The notes under the pieces are model-generated. The model was not told where the DNA came from and made no database searches. It saw nothing but the letters and a program-made list of their open reading frames with translations. Made by a program: the position numbers and the translations under genes. A DNA stretch of 64,000 nt from Fuscibacter oryzae (lineage in GTDB: Bacteria > Pseudomonadota > Alphaproteobacteria > Rhodobacterales > Rhodobacteraceae): the NCBI RefSeq assembly GCF_016765795.1, contig NZ_JAESVP010000003.1:1-64000 (forward strand), read 5' to 3'. Positions 46,093 to 55,730 of the stretch are shown piece by piece (the stretch's first letter is position 1; each line of letters begins with the position of its first letter).

Positions 46093-46106
46093 TGCTAGCG
46101 CTAACA
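46093..46106 (-). promoter_or_regulatory. LacI-type palindrome before gap (first paralogue)
   Basis: TGCTAGCGCTAACA is a near-perfect palindrome, one base from TGTTAGCGCTAACA. On the minus strand TTGATC (46125-46130) lies 18 bases before TGTTAG, which is the first part of the site, so the site would cover the -10 element of that possible promoter. The motif resembles the one reported for CceR of Rhodobacter sphaeroides (from memory). Confidence 0.6.
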
Positions 46107-46146
46107 TCACGAAAATAGCGTGACGATCAACGTCAGTTTGCACAGT

Positions 46147-46290
46147 TCAGCGCCAGAAGGACAGATATTCCACGAAATCGGCCAGTTTCCGCAGCAGGAA
46201 CAGCAGGGCGGCCCCGTGGTTCAGAAAGGTATCCGCCGCGATCAGGGCGGCGACCCCGGCGAAAAGGATCAGAAAAGCGCGAAGCGACAT
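46147..46290 (-). CDS. Very small single-span membrane protein
   Basis: This 47-residue frame encodes a hydrophobic protein: MSLRAFLILFAGVAALIAADTF, then LNHGAALLFLLRKLADFVEYLSFWR. One or two membrane helices and a basic/aromatic end are visible. No strong Shine-Dalgarno precedes the ATG. It lies between the first gap gene and the VPLPA-CTERM gene, after a terminator on the same strand. From memory, similar short membrane proteins occur near gap in other Rhodobacteraceae. Function unknown. Confidence 0.55.
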   Translation of the reverse strand: MSLRAFLILFAGVAALIAADTFLNHGAALLFLLRKLADFVEYLSFWR

Positions 46291-46302
46291 GCAGTAAACC
46301 CG

Positions 46303-46335
46303 AAAACCCCCGATGGCCCGATTGCCGCCGGGGGT
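46303..46335 (-). terminator. Terminator after the VPLPA-CTERM gene
   Basis: Stem ACCCCCG/CGGGGGT with an inner GGC/GCC pair of arms is followed by TTTT on the minus strand, 12 bases after the stop codon. Confidence 0.65.
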
Positions 46336-46347
46336 CAGGATACTAGA

Positions 46348-46923
46348 TCACGACCGGGCGCGGCGGCGCAAGGCGGCAAGGCCCGTCAGACCCATGCCCA
46401 GCAGCATGGCCGAGGCGGGTAGGGGCACGGGCGAAGGCGGAAGCGCGCCTTCCGTCACCGAGATATCATCCAGCGCAAGGGAGCCGTTGGCGGTATGGGC
46501 GAAAAACGCCAGAGTCGTCGTGTCCGACGTGGCGGTGAATTGTGCGATGATCTGGGCAAAGTTGCCGGAGATGCCGGCAATCTCGCTCGCGATCACATCG
46601 CCCGCAGACCACCAGACGGCGTTTTCCGAGGATGGCTGTTCGGTCAATTTCACCCAGAAGGAAAGGTTATAGACCGCACCGACCACGGTTTCGAAGCTTT
46701 GGCTCAGAACGGATGCGCCGTCGTTGTTCTGTAGCAGCATTCCAAGAACGCCACTATGGGCCGAGACCGTGTTGTCGATCTGGCAACCGCCGCTGGGGTT
46801 GCAGGACCAGCCGCCCATTTCATATTCAAACCCGCCGTTCAAAACCAGTTCGGTCGCGGCATGCGATGCGGTGGGCAGGGTGGCGGCAGCGGTGGCTAAG
46901 GCAAGGGGGAACAGGAATTTCAT
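46348..46923 (-). CDS. VPLPA-CTERM sorting-signal protein
   Basis: This 191-residue exported protein starts with a Sec signal (MKFLFPLALATAAATLPTASHA). A beta-rich domain (about 25-155, FEYEMGGWSC, SLALDDISV) resembles carbohydrate-binding/discoidin-like modules. It ends with a VPLPASAMLLGMGLTGLAALRRRARS-type tail: VPLPA motif, hydrophobic helix, Arg cluster. Such tails are cut by an exosortase; none is in this window. GGAG precedes the ATG. The protein probably goes to the outer surface or matrix. Confidence 0.85.
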   Translation of the reverse strand: MKFLFPLALATAAATLPTASHAATELVLNGGFEYEMGGWSCNPSGGCQIDNTVSAHSGVLGMLLQNNDGASVLSQSFETVVGAVYNLSFWVKLTEQPSSENAVWWSAGDVIASEIAGISGNFAQIIAQFTATSDTTTLAFFAHTANGSLALDDISVTEGALPPSPVPLPASAMLLGMGLTGLAALRRRARS

Positions 46924-47008
46924 CGTACATCTCCAAAGCAGGTGTACGATTTGCCTAGGCCCCCGGCGCGGGCATCTCAATCCGCGCCGGTGTCATGGGT
47001 CATCGGGG

Positions 47009-48013
47009 TCAGGCCAGCAGGCGGCCCATGACACCGGCCACATCGGCCATACGGCAGGAAAAGCCCCATTCGTTGTCATACCAGGCCAGCACGCGCACGG
47101 TACGCTTGCCCACCACCTTGGTCTGGTCTGGGGCAAAGATCGACGAATGGGTGGTGTGGTTGAAGTCGATCGAAACCTTCGGCTCGGGGTCATAGGACAG
47201 AACCATGCCCATATAGCCCGCTGCCGCCTCGCGGACGATCTCGTTCACGTCTTCCACGGTCACATCCTTGCCCGCCACGAAGGTCAGGTCCACCGCCGAG
47301 ACATTCGGGGTCGGCACGCGGATCGCGGACCCGTCCAGTTTGCCTGCCAGTTCCGGCAGCACCTCACCAATCGCCTTGCCGGCGCCGGTCGAGGTGGGGA
47401 TCATCGCCATGGCAGCGGCACGGGCGCGGTAAAGGTCTTTGTGGCGGCGGTCCAGCGTGGGCTGATCACCGGTATAGCTGTGGATCGTGGTCATGATGCC
47501 CGATTCGATGCCGATGGCGTCGTTCAGCACCTTGGCCAGAGGCGCAAGACAGTTGGTGGTGCAGGAGGCGTTCGACACCACCAGATGTTCCAGCCCCAAC
47601 TGGCGATGGTTCACGCCGTAAACCACGGTCTTGTCGGCGCGTTTGGCGGGGGCCGAAACCAGAACCCGCTTTGCCCCGCGTGTCAGGTGAACGGCGGCCT
47701 TGTCGCGGTCGTTGAACTTGCCGGTGCATTCCAGCACCACGTCAACACCTTCCCAATCCAGCTCTTCGGGGTTGTAGGTGGACATCACGCGGATCGGGCC
47801 GCGGCCCAGATCAAGGGTGTTGTCCTTGACCTTGACCATGCCCGGAAACCGGCCATGGACCGAGTCGTATTTCAGCAGATGGGCGTTGGTCTCAATCGGG
47901 CCTGTCGCGTTGACGGCCACGACCTGAACGTCGTTGCGGTTCGATTCCGCGATATGCGCCAGCGTGCAGCGCCCGATCCGGCCGAAACCGTTGATGCCGA
48001 TGGTAATGGTCAT
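47009..48013 (-). CDS. gap: Type I glyceraldehyde-3-phosphate dehydrogenase (probable NADP-using paralogue)
   Basis: This 334-residue GAPDH has INGFGRIGR, catalytic Cys151 (SNASCTTNC) and [13 protein letters not shown], and is clearly homologous to the other paralogue. Two differences bear on cofactor use: Asp36 is replaced by Ala36 (AVNATG), as in GapB-type NADP enzymes, and the loop before HKDL has two Arg (TLDRRHKDL) where the other has Thr-Met. An NADP-dependent gluconeogenic role is therefore inferred. The ATG at 48013 has GGAG eight bases upstream. Two operator-like sites lie upstream. Confidence 0.93.
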   Translation of the reverse strand: MTITIGINGFGRIGRCTLAHIAESNRNDVQVVAVNATGPIETNAHLLKYDSVHGRFPGMVKVKDNTLDLGRGPIRVMSTYNPEELDWEGVDVVLECTGKFNDRDKAAVHLTRGAKRVLVSAPAKRADKTVVYGVNHRQLGLEHLVVSNASCTTNCLAPLAKVLNDAIGIESGIMTTIHSYTGDQPTLDRRHKDLYRARAAAMAMIPTSTGAGKAIGEVLPELAGKLDGSAIRVPTPNVSAVDLTFVAGKDVTVEDVNEIVREAAAGYMGMVLSYDPEPKVSIDFNHTTHSSIFAPDQTKVVGKRTVRVLAWYDNEWGFSCRMADVAGVMGRLLA

Positions 48014-48097
48014 GACGCGCGCTCCAATCGAATCCACGCCTTGCAGATAACGAAGGATGCTGCGTCCGCAAAGAATAAAAATGAATGTTTTTCAATG

Positions 48098-48111
48098 TGT
48101 TAGCGCGAACA
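48098..48111 (-). promoter_or_regulatory. LacI-type palindrome before the second gap gene (site 1)
   Basis: TGTTAGCGCGAACA is one base from TGTTAGCGCTAACA and lies 85 bases before the ATG at 48013. Confidence 0.6.
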
Positions 48112-48116
48112 TTGGG

Positions 48117-48130
48117 GTTTTGCGCTAACA
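48117..48130 (-). promoter_or_regulatory. LacI-type half-palindrome before the second gap gene (site 2)
   Basis: GTTTTGCGCTAACA keeps the full right arm GCGCTAACA, with three mismatches to the consensus in the left arm. Its centre is 19 bases from that of site 1, so paired binding is possible. It also lies 64 bases before the divergent DUF808 gene. Confidence 0.45.
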
Positions 48131-48193
48131 TGCGCCTTTTCCTTGGGCCCCAGCCATCACTATTCTGCCGTTGCGGTTGCAAAGGGGCATGGC

Positions 48194-49165
48194 ATGAGCG
48201 GGCTGTTGGCGCTGTTGGATGATGTGGCGGCGATTGCCAAGGTGGCGGCGGCTTCGGTCGAAGACATCGCGGCTGCGGCGGCAAAGGCCGGGGCCAAGGC
48301 TGCGGGCGTGGTCATCGACGACGCGGCGGTGACGCCGAAATATGTTCATGGGTTCGAGGCCAAGCGAGAGCTGCCGATCATCTGGCGGATTGCCCTTGGC
48401 AGCCTGAAGAACAAGCTTATCGTGCTGTTGCCCGCGCTGTTGCTGCTGGATTGGGCAGCCCCTTGGGTGATCACGCCGATGCTGATGCTGGGCGGGGCCT
48501 ATCTGTGTTTTGAAGGCGCGGAAAAGGTGTTTCACGCCCTTGCCCCCCATGCCGATGAAGAGGTCGAGGAAGATTTCGACACAAAAGACCCCGCCCATCT
48601 GGAAGAGGAAAAGGTGGCAGGCGCCATCAAGACCGATTTCATCCTGTCGGCGGAAATCATGACCATCGCATTGGCGGCGATTCCCGAAAGCGGATTCTGG
48701 ATGGATGCGGTGACGCTGGCCATCGTCGGCACGCTGATCACCGTGGCGGTTTACGGCGCGGTGGCGCTGATCGTGAAGATGGATGATGTGGGTCTGCATC
48801 TGGCTGCGACCGCACGCACCAGGGCCGCGCGCGCCTTGGGGCGGGGGTTGGTGCTGGCGATGCCCAGGCTGATGGCGGTCCTGTCAGTTGTGGGCACGGC
48901 GGCGATGCTGTGGGTGGGCGGCAGCATCATCCTGCACGGGCTTGAGGTGACGCATCTTTGGCCCGCGCCATATGAGGCGATTCATCATCTGGCGGAAACG
49001 GTTGCAACTGCCGTGCCGGTCGCGCCCGGCTTTGTGGCTTGGGCGGTGACGGCGGCCTGTGATGGCGTGCTGGGGCTGGGGTTGGGGCTGCTGCTGATCC
49101 CGCTGGCAACGCGGGTGATTGGCCCGCTGTGGTCCATGGTCACCGGCAAGCAGGCCGCGCATTAG
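48194..49165 (+). CDS. DUF808 inner-membrane protein (YedI-like)
   Basis: This 323-residue protein begins MSGLLALLDDVAAIAKVAAASVEDIAAAAAKAGAKAAGVVIDD, the DUF808 signature, followed by KRELPIIWRIALGSLKNKL and about six membrane helices. The E. coli homologue YedI is of unknown function. The ATG at 48194 follows AAGG. The divergent gap promoter region upstream contains operator-like sites that could also affect this gene. Confidence 0.92.
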   Translation: MSGLLALLDDVAAIAKVAAASVEDIAAAAAKAGAKAAGVVIDDAAVTPKYVHGFEAKRELPIIWRIALGSLKNKLIVLLPALLLLDWAAPWVITPMLMLGGAYLCFEGAEKVFHALAPHADEEVEEDFDTKDPAHLEEEKVAGAIKTDFILSAEIMTIALAAIPESGFWMDAVTLAIVGTLITVAVYGAVALIVKMDDVGLHLAATARTRAARALGRGLVLAMPRLMAVLSVVGTAAMLWVGGSIILHGLEVTHLWPAPYEAIHHLAETVATAVPVAPGFVAWAVTAACDGVLGLGLGLLLIPLATRVIGPLWSMVTGKQAAH

Positions 49166-49257
49166 GACAGGTGCCCTTGAAGCCCCCGGCGCGCGCAACT
49201 AAGACTCTGGCAATGATCTGCGGCTAACCCTTCATCAAGACCAACAGGCAGGACAAG

Positions 49258-49887
49258 ATGCGCGACCCGATCGACACCTATATGAACACGCTCGTCCCGA
49301 TGGTGGTCGAACAGACCAGCCGGGGCGAACGCGCCTATGACATCTATTCGCGGCTGCTCAAGGAACGGATCATCTTCCTTGCCGGCCCGGTGCATGACGG
49401 CATGTCCAGCCTGATCTGCGCCCAACTTCTGTTTCTTGAGGCGGAAAACCCGTCCAAGGAAATCTCGATGTATATCAACAGCCCCGGCGGTGTGGTGACC
49501 AGCGGGCTGTCGATTTACGACACGATGCAGTACATCAAGCCCAAGGTCTCCACGCTGGTGATCGGGCAGGCGGCCTCTATGGGGTCGCTGCTGCTGCAAG
49601 CCGGCGAAAAAGGCATGCGGTTCAGTCTGCCGAACAGCCGTGTCATGGTTCACCAGCCGTCGGGCGGGTATCAGGGCCAGGCGACCGACATCATGATTCA
49701 CGCGCAAGAGACGCAAAAGCTCAAGCGGCGCCTGAACGAGATTTACGTCAAGCATACCGGCAACTCCTATGAAACCGTCGAGGCGGCGTTGGAGCGCGAC
49801 AATTTCATGTCCGCCGAAGATGCCAAGGCCTGGGGGCTGATCGACGAGATTCTGGAAAATCGCGGCAAGGCTGACGAGGCGAAATAA
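49258..49887 (+). CDS. clpP: ATP-dependent Clp protease proteolytic subunit
   Basis: ClpP forms the barrel-shaped serine protease chamber fed by ClpX or ClpA. This 209-residue protein has catalytic Ser107 ([11 protein letters not shown]), His132 (MVHQPSGG) and Asp181 (ERDNFMS), plus the family blocks [20 protein letters not shown]. The start is preceded by CAGGACAAG. It is followed by clpX, 119 bases away, in the usual order. Confidence 0.97.
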   Translation: MRDPIDTYMNTLVPMVVEQTSRGERAYDIYSRLLKERIIFLAGPVHDGMSSLICAQLLFLEAENPSKEISMYINSPGGVVTSGLSIYDTMQYIKPKVSTLVIGQAASMGSLLLQAGEKGMRFSLPNSRVMVHQPSGGYQGQATDIMIHAQETQKLKRRLNEIYVKHTGNSYETVEAALERDNFMSAEDAKAWGLIDEILENRGKADEAK

Positions 49888-49893
49888 GGCATT

Positions 49894-49918
49894 CCCGGCC
49901 CGGTCTTGCCGGGTCGGG
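49894..49918 (+). other. Hairpin between clpP and clpX
   Basis: A 10-bp stem CCCGGCCCGG/CCGGGTCGGG (one wobble) with loop TCTTG. A T-run (TTTTT) appears only 13 bases later, so it may be a weak terminator or a stabilising hairpin. Confidence 0.5.
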
Positions 49919-50006
49919 GCTGTCACATGGTTTTTGCATTGTGGAGGATCGGGGCTTGTCCTAGAATCCTCCGCAACACTCCCCTGCCGGGGACAAAGAG
50001 GTAGGC

Positions 50007-51275
<1,269 letters not shown>

Positions 51276-51294
51276 TCCTTTGGACTGGATTGGG

Positions 51295-51322
51295 AAAAGG
51301 CGGGCCTTTGGCCCGCCTTTTT
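51295..51322. terminator. Bidirectional terminator between clpX and DUF2218 genes
   Basis: Stem GGCGGGCC/GGCCCGCC with a three-base loop is flanked by AAAA and TTTTT. It can serve both converging genes. Confidence 0.92.
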
Positions 51323-51618
51323 CATGCCTGAACCGGGTTTTGCCAAGCCAGTGTCTCGAACCCTTCGCGGTGGGCAAAGATCGCCAGATGCTTGTCGATC
51401 TCATGCTGCGCCTGCGGCAGCGCCTCTGCATCCGGGGCAGTCACGGTGGCAATCAGCTGATCTGTCGTCGTGGCCAGTGACACCGGGCCAGTGCGCAGGG
51501 CGATCTGGCCTTGGTGGGTGTCAAAACTGACCTCGGTCTTGTGGGCAAAGTGCTTGCACAACTGTTGCAGATATTGCGATGCCTTGGGGCTGGTATAGGT
51601 TCCGGTAGATCGGATCAT
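51322..51618 (-). CDS. DUF2218 family protein
   Basis: This 98-residue protein has the DUF2218 pattern: [24 protein letters not shown] followed by a beta-rich core and an [21 protein letters not shown] end. Members are small cytoplasmic proteins, often next to siderophore or metal genes elsewhere; no such link is seen here. The ATG at 51618 has GGAGAGAGAC upstream. Confidence 0.88.
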   Translation of the reverse strand: MIRSTGTYTSPKASQYLQQLCKHFAHKTEVSFDTHQGQIALRTGPVSLATTTDQLIATVTAPDAEALPQAQHEIDKHLAIFAHREGFETLAWQNPVQA

Positions 51619-51756
51619 GTCTCTCTCCATTGTCCCGCTGATACGGTGAAGGCAGCCGGTTCCGTCGCGGGCGAAAACCGGCCCTGCCCATGGCGCACCC
51701 TCTGGACCTTGCCCCACCTTTCAGCCATATCAGAGCAAACGACTGCGGAGGCCCCG

Positions 51757-52131
51757 ATGAAATTTCTTCTTCGCCTGCTGACCTGGTGGAACGGCCAGAC
51801 GCTGGGCACGCAGATCTGGACCGCGCGCAAAGGCGTGAAGGTCGGCGAGGATGATCAGGGCAACACGTTCTATCAGACCCGCGATGCCAAGCGCCGCTGG
51901 GTGATCTATAATGGTGAGAGCGAAGCCTCTCGCGTGTCGCCCGATTGGCACGGCTGGCTGCATTTCACCTGGGACCAGCCGCCGACCAAGGCTCCGCTGG
52001 CGCACAAGACTTGGGAAAAGCCGCATCAGGAAAACCTGACCGGCACGGTTGCGGCCTATGCCCCTCCCGGTTCGATCCGCCGTGATGTGCCCGTCGACCG
52101 TGCGGATTATGAGGCTTGGGCGCCGGAATAA
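51757..52131 (+). CDS. NADH:ubiquinone oxidoreductase subunit NDUFA12-like
   Basis: This 124-residue protein is the bacterial counterpart of the complex I accessory subunit B17.2/NDUFA12, found in alphaproteobacteria. It has the motif [30 protein letters not shown]. It would bind the hydrophilic arm of complex I on the cytoplasmic side. It has GGAG seven bases before the ATG. The TAATG overlap couples it to mlaD. Confidence 0.94.
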   Translation: MKFLLRLLTWWNGQTLGTQIWTARKGVKVGEDDQGNTFYQTRDAKRRWVIYNGESEASRVSPDWHGWLHFTWDQPPTKAPLAHKTWEKPHQENLTGTVAAYAPPGSIRRDVPVDRADYEAWAPE

Positions 52132-52607
52132 TGGCTGAAAACCGTGCCGAAATTCTGGCCGGGGCGGCGGTTCTGGCCGCAGCGCTGGCTTTTGCCATTT
52201 ACGCCGCCGGGGGCAGCCGGTTGTCGGCTTCTGCCGGAACCTATCCGCTCAAAGCGTCCTTCCGCTCGGTTGAAGGCATCTCGATCGGATCGGATGTGCG
52301 GCTGGCGGGGGTGAAGGTTGGCACGATCAGCGCGCTGACGCTGAACCCCAAGACCTTTTTCGCCGATGCCACGGTCGCGGTGCAGACCGGCATCGACCTG
52401 CCAACGGATTCCGCGATCCTGATTTCCTCCGAGGGGCTGCTGGGTGGCAATTTTGTAGAAATCGTGCCCGGTGGGTCGCCTGACAACCTGTCGCCCGGGG
52501 ATGAGATCGAAGATACGCAAGGGGCGGTCAGCCTGATCACGCTGTTGATGAAGTTCGTCGGCGGCAACAAGGATGACAAGGCCGCCGATACCGGGGCAGC
52601 ACCGTGA
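52131..52607 (+). CDS. mlaD: MlaD-type phospholipid transport substrate-binding protein
   Basis: This 158-residue protein has one N-terminal membrane anchor (about 9-27) followed by an MCE domain (FRSVEGISIGSDVRLAGVKVGTISAL ... LLGGNFVEIVPG). MlaD is the periplasmic hexamer of the Mla system that moves phospholipids between membranes. No other mla genes are adjacent. It starts in the NDUFA12 stop (TAATG) and overlaps the next start. Confidence 0.92.
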   Translation: MAENRAEILAGAAVLAAALAFAIYAAGGSRLSASAGTYPLKASFRSVEGISIGSDVRLAGVKVGTISALTLNPKTFFADATVAVQTGIDLPTDSAILISSEGLLGGNFVEIVPGGSPDNLSPGDEIEDTQGAVSLITLLMKFVGGNKDDKAADTGAAP

Positions 52608-53041
52608 AGGTCGCCCTTGGCCTGGCCCTTGCCCTGCTGGCCAATGCTGCGCTGGCGCAGAATGCCGCCGATGCCCCTGGTGCCCGTTTGCGTTTGTTAG
52701 ACAAGCTGACGGGGCAGGTGACCGATCTGACGCTGGAAAATGGGCAGGCCCAGACCGTGGGCCGCCTGACGGTTCAGGTTGATGCCTGCCGCTATCCGGC
52801 CGACAACCCCACCGCCGACGCCTCGGCCCATTTGACGATCCGCGACACCTCGCAGCCAGAGCCGATGTTCAAGGGCTGGATGGTTGCGTCCTCGCCTGCG
52901 CTGTCGGCACTGGATCATCCACGTTATGACGTCTGGGTGATGCGCTGCGATGTGCCGGACCGGGTACTGCCCGACGTGCCCGCCGCGCCAGAGGATCAGC
53001 CTGCCGAAGACGGGGCCGCAACCGACGGCGGCAACGGCTGA
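52604..53041 (+). CDS. DUF2155 secreted protein
   Basis: This 145-residue protein has a Sec signal peptide (MKVALGLALALLANAALAQ) and the DUF2155 core: ARLRLLDKLTGQVTDLTLENGQAQTVGRLTVQVDACRYPADNPTADASA, then MFKGWMVASSPALSALDHPRYDVWV. A GTG start overlaps the mlaD stop (GTGA). It is periplasmic, function unknown. Its last 46 bases overlap the 3' end of the opposite-strand aat gene, an unusually long coding overlap. Confidence 0.9.
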   Translation: MKVALGLALALLANAALAQNAADAPGARLRLLDKLTGQVTDLTLENGQAQTVGRLTVQVDACRYPADNPTADASAHLTIRDTSQPEPMFKGWMVASSPALSALDHPRYDVWVMRCDVPDRVLPDVPAAPEDQPAEDGAATDGGNG

Positions 53042-53634
53042 TAGCCCGGCGGCTCGAACTGTGCCTGCCGCTCCACGGCCTGTTCCAGCCTTGCATGATA
53101 GGCGGCTCGCGGAATTTCCACCGCGCCAAGGCTGGCCAGATGCGGCGTCAGGAATTGGGTGTCAAACAGGGTAAAGCCACCCGCCCGCAGCCGGTGCATC
53201 AACCAGGCCAGCGCCAGCTTTGACCCGTTCGTGGCCCGGCTGAACATGGATTCCCCCATGAACGCCCCGCCGATTGCCACGCCGTAAACCCCGCCGACCA
53301 GCGCGCCCTCTCGCCACACTTCCAGCGAATGGCAAAAGCCCATCCCGTGCAGCGCATGATAAAGCCGGGTGATTTCCGGGTTGATCCATGTCTCAGGCCG
53401 GTCGGCGCAGGCCGCCAGCACGCCGGCAAAATCGCGGTTCACCGTAACCTGATAGTCCGCCCGCAAAATCGCATGGCGCAAGCTACGAGAGATGTGAAAC
53501 CCGTCGAGCGGAAACACCCCGCGGCGTGCAGGATCAATCCAGCGCAGGTCGGCGGATTCCCGGCTTTCTGCCATGGGAAACAGGCCCATGGCATAGGCCT
53601 TAAGCAAAAGCTCTGGGGTGATGGTCTGGGCCAT
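52996..53634 (-). CDS. aat: Leucyl/phenylalanyl-tRNA--protein transferase
   Basis: Aat adds Leu or Phe to the N-terminus of proteins starting with Lys or Arg, marking them for ClpAP. This 212-residue protein has the family blocks LLKAYAMGLFPMAE, WIDPARRGVFPLDGFHISRSL and GGVYGVAIGGAFMGESMFS, and GFTLFDTQFLTPHLASLGA near the end. The ATG at 53634 was chosen over a longer frame that runs into accC. Its 3' end runs 46 bases into DUF2155. Confidence 0.94.
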   Translation of the reverse strand: MAQTITPELLLKAYAMGLFPMAESRESADLRWIDPARRGVFPLDGFHISRSLRHAILRADYQVTVNRDFAGVLAACADRPETWINPEITRLYHALHGMGFCHSLEVWREGALVGGVYGVAIGGAFMGESMFSRATNGSKLALAWLMHRLRAGGFTLFDTQFLTPHLASLGAVEIPRAAYHARLEQAVERQAQFEPPGYQPLPPSVAAPSSAG

Positions 53635-53660
53635 AGCCAAAATCCTTAAAGGATTTTGCG

Positions 53661-53683
53661 GCGGCGCGGTTGGGCCGCGCCGC
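53661..53683 (-). other. Hairpin between accC and aat
   Basis: A 9-bp perfect stem GCGGCGCGG/CCGCGCCGC with a five-base loop lies just after the accC stop, without a T-run. A second short palindrome, AAAATCCTT-A-AAGGATTTT, occupies 53639-53657 and includes the aat Shine-Dalgarno region. Confidence 0.5.
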
Positions 53684-53689
53684 GAAGGG

Positions 53690-55036
53690 TCAGGCGAACT
53701 TTTCGGCCAGCCACTTTTCCAGCCAGTGGATGTTGTAATCCCCCGACTGGATATCCGGCTCTGCCAAGAGCATGTCGAACAGCGGGATCGAGGTGTCGAT
53801 ACCATCGATGATCAGTTCCGACAGGGCGCGCTGCAACCGGGCCAGCGCCTCTGGCCGGTCGCGGCCATGCACGATAAGCTTGCCGATCAGGCTGTCGTAA
53901 TAGGGCGGGATCGAATAGCCGGAATAAAGTGCAGAATCCATCCGCACGCCATACCCGCCCGGTGCATGGAACATCCGCACCTTGCCGGGGCAGGGGGCAA
54001 AGTTCGGCAGCTTTTCGGCGTTGATCCGCACCTCGATGCAGTGGCCGTTGATCTCAAGGTCATCTTGCGTGAACGACATATCCATGCCAGCCGCCACGCG
54101 GATCTGTTCGCGCACAAGATCGACGCCAAAGATACCTTCGGTGACGGGATGTTCCACCTGAAGGCGGGTGTTCATTTCGATGAAATAAAACTCGCCGTCT
54201 TCATACAGGAATTCGATGGTGCCCGCGCCGATGTATTTCAGCTTTTTCATCGCGTCAGAGCAGACCTTGCCGATCTGGGCGCGCATTTCGGGGGTGATGC
54301 AGGGGCCGGGGGCTTCCTCGAACACCTTCTGGTGGCGGCGCTGAAGCGAGCAGTCGCGTTCGCCCAGATGCACCGCATTGCCCTTGCCGTCGCCGAAGAC
54401 CTGAATTTCGATATGGCGCGGCTTTTGCAGGTATTTCTCGATATAGACTTCGTCATTGCCAAAGGCGGATTTCGCCTCGCTCCGCGCGGTGCGGAAGGCA
54501 ATCTCCAGCTCTTCGGGCGACTTGGCCACCTTCATCCCGCGCCCGCCGCCGCCGGCGGTGGCCTTGATGATGACCGGGTATTTGATGTCCGCCGCAACGG
54601 TCAGCGCGGTTTCAAAATCGGGCACCCCGCCATCCGACCCCGGTACGACAGGAATTCCCAACGCCTTGGCGGTTTCCTTGGCGGTGATCTTGTCGCCCAT
54701 GATGCGGATATGGTCCGCCGTCGGGCCGATGAAGGTGATGTCGTGATCTTCCAGCGCCTGCGCGAAACTGGCGTTTTCCGACAAAAAGCCATAGCCGGGG
54801 TGAACCGCCTGCGCGCCGGTAATCTCGCAAGCCGAGATGATGGCCGCCTTTTTCAGATAGCTTTCCGAAGACGGGGCCGGGCCGATGCAGACGGATTCGT
54901 CGGCCATGCGCACATGCATCGCATCGGCATCGGCGGTGGAATGCACCGCGACCGACTTGATCCCCATCTCGCGGCAGGCGCGGATCACGCGAAGGGCGAT
55001 CTCGCCCCGGTTGGCGATCAGGATTTTTTCGAACAT
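53690..55036 (-). CDS. accC: Acetyl-CoA carboxylase, biotin carboxylase subunit
   Basis: AccC carboxylates biotin on AccB using ATP and bicarbonate, the first half of malonyl-CoA synthesis. This 448-residue protein has the start [20 protein letters not shown], the ATP-grasp glycine loop [12 protein letters not shown] and [16 protein letters not shown] with the catalytic Glu, Asn and Arg. The ATG at 55036 matches the usual N-terminus. It lies four bases after accB. Confidence 0.97.
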   Translation of the reverse strand: MFEKILIANRGEIALRVIRACREMGIKSVAVHSTADADAMHVRMADESVCIGPAPSSESYLKKAAIISACEITGAQAVHPGYGFLSENASFAQALEDHDITFIGPTADHIRIMGDKITAKETAKALGIPVVPGSDGGVPDFETALTVAADIKYPVIIKATAGGGGRGMKVAKSPEELEIAFRTARSEAKSAFGNDEVYIEKYLQKPRHIEIQVFGDGKGNAVHLGERDCSLQRRHQKVFEEAPGPCITPEMRAQIGKVCSDAMKKLKYIGAGTIEFLYEDGEFYFIEMNTRLQVEHPVTEGIFGVDLVREQIRVAAGMDMSFTQDDLEINGHCIEVRINAEKLPNFAPCPGKVRMFHAPGGYGVRMDSALYSGYSIPPYYDSLIGKLIVHGRDRPEALARLQRALSELIIDGIDTSIPLFDMLLAEPDIQSGDYNIHWLEKWLAEKFA

Positions 55037-55040
55037 GCGC

Positions 55041-55520
55041 TTACTCGATGATAAACAGCGGGGCGCCGTATTCGACCGGCGTGCCATCAGACACCAGAAT
55101 GCGCTTTACCGTCCCGGCGCGCGGGGCGGGGATGTGGTTCATCGTTTTCATCGCTTCGATGATCAGCACGGTCTGGCCTTCGGCCACCGTGGCACCGATG
55201 GTCACGAAGGGTGCAGCACCCGGCTCGGCTGCCAGATAGCAGGTGCCGACCATGGGCGAGGTGACGGCGCCGGGATGCTGGGCGGGGTCTTCCGGCGCGG
55301 CGGGGGCTGCGGCAGGGGCCGCAACAGGGGCAGAGGCATAGGCCACCGGCGCTGCGGCAGCCACGGTCACCACGTTCGACTGCTTGACCACCCGCACCTC
55401 CAGACTGTCGTCTTCGGCGTATTCACGCTTCACGCTCAGCTCGGTCAGGTCGTTCTTGTTCAGCAGCTCTGCCAGTGCAGAGATGAAGGCCACATCCGCG
55501 TCCGAAGTGTTTTTGCTCAT
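55041..55520 (-). CDS. accB: Biotin carboxyl carrier protein of acetyl-CoA carboxylase
   Basis: This 159-residue protein has an N-terminal segment ([20 protein letters not shown]), an Ala/Pro-rich hinge (about 53-82) and a biotinyl domain with the biotin-bearing Lys125 in IEAMKTMN. The ATG at 55520 has AGAGGA upstream. It is the first gene of accB-accC. The 213-base space to the divergent preT gene must hold promoters for both. Confidence 0.97.
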   Translation of the reverse strand: MSKNTSDADVAFISALAELLNKNDLTELSVKREYAEDDSLEVRVVKQSNVVTVAAAAPVAYASAPVAAPAAAPAAPEDPAQHPGAVTSPMVGTCYLAAEPGAAPFVTIGATVAEGQTVLIIEAMKTMNHIPAPRAGTVKRILVSDGTPVEYGAPLFIIE

Positions 55521-55730
55521 GCCGTCCTCTAATGGCGTCATTTGTCGGGGCTTCGCTGTCCCGCGCCCCGTTGGATTGCCCACATATACGGCACCGCCAC
55601 CCAGGAAAAAAGCCCATAAGCGGTTTTCGCTGACCCGGCGGCAGATTTCCAAAATTTACCGTTTGATAAAAAATTTGACCCATGCCACGCTGAGGGCAAT
55701 CAGAAGCAAGCAAACGCTCGCCACGGAGGT

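Noticed and set aside
46120-46422. 100-codon plus-strand open frame between the gap genes
   Set aside because: It is antisense to the small membrane protein and the VPLPA gene end and has no ribosome-binding site or domain.
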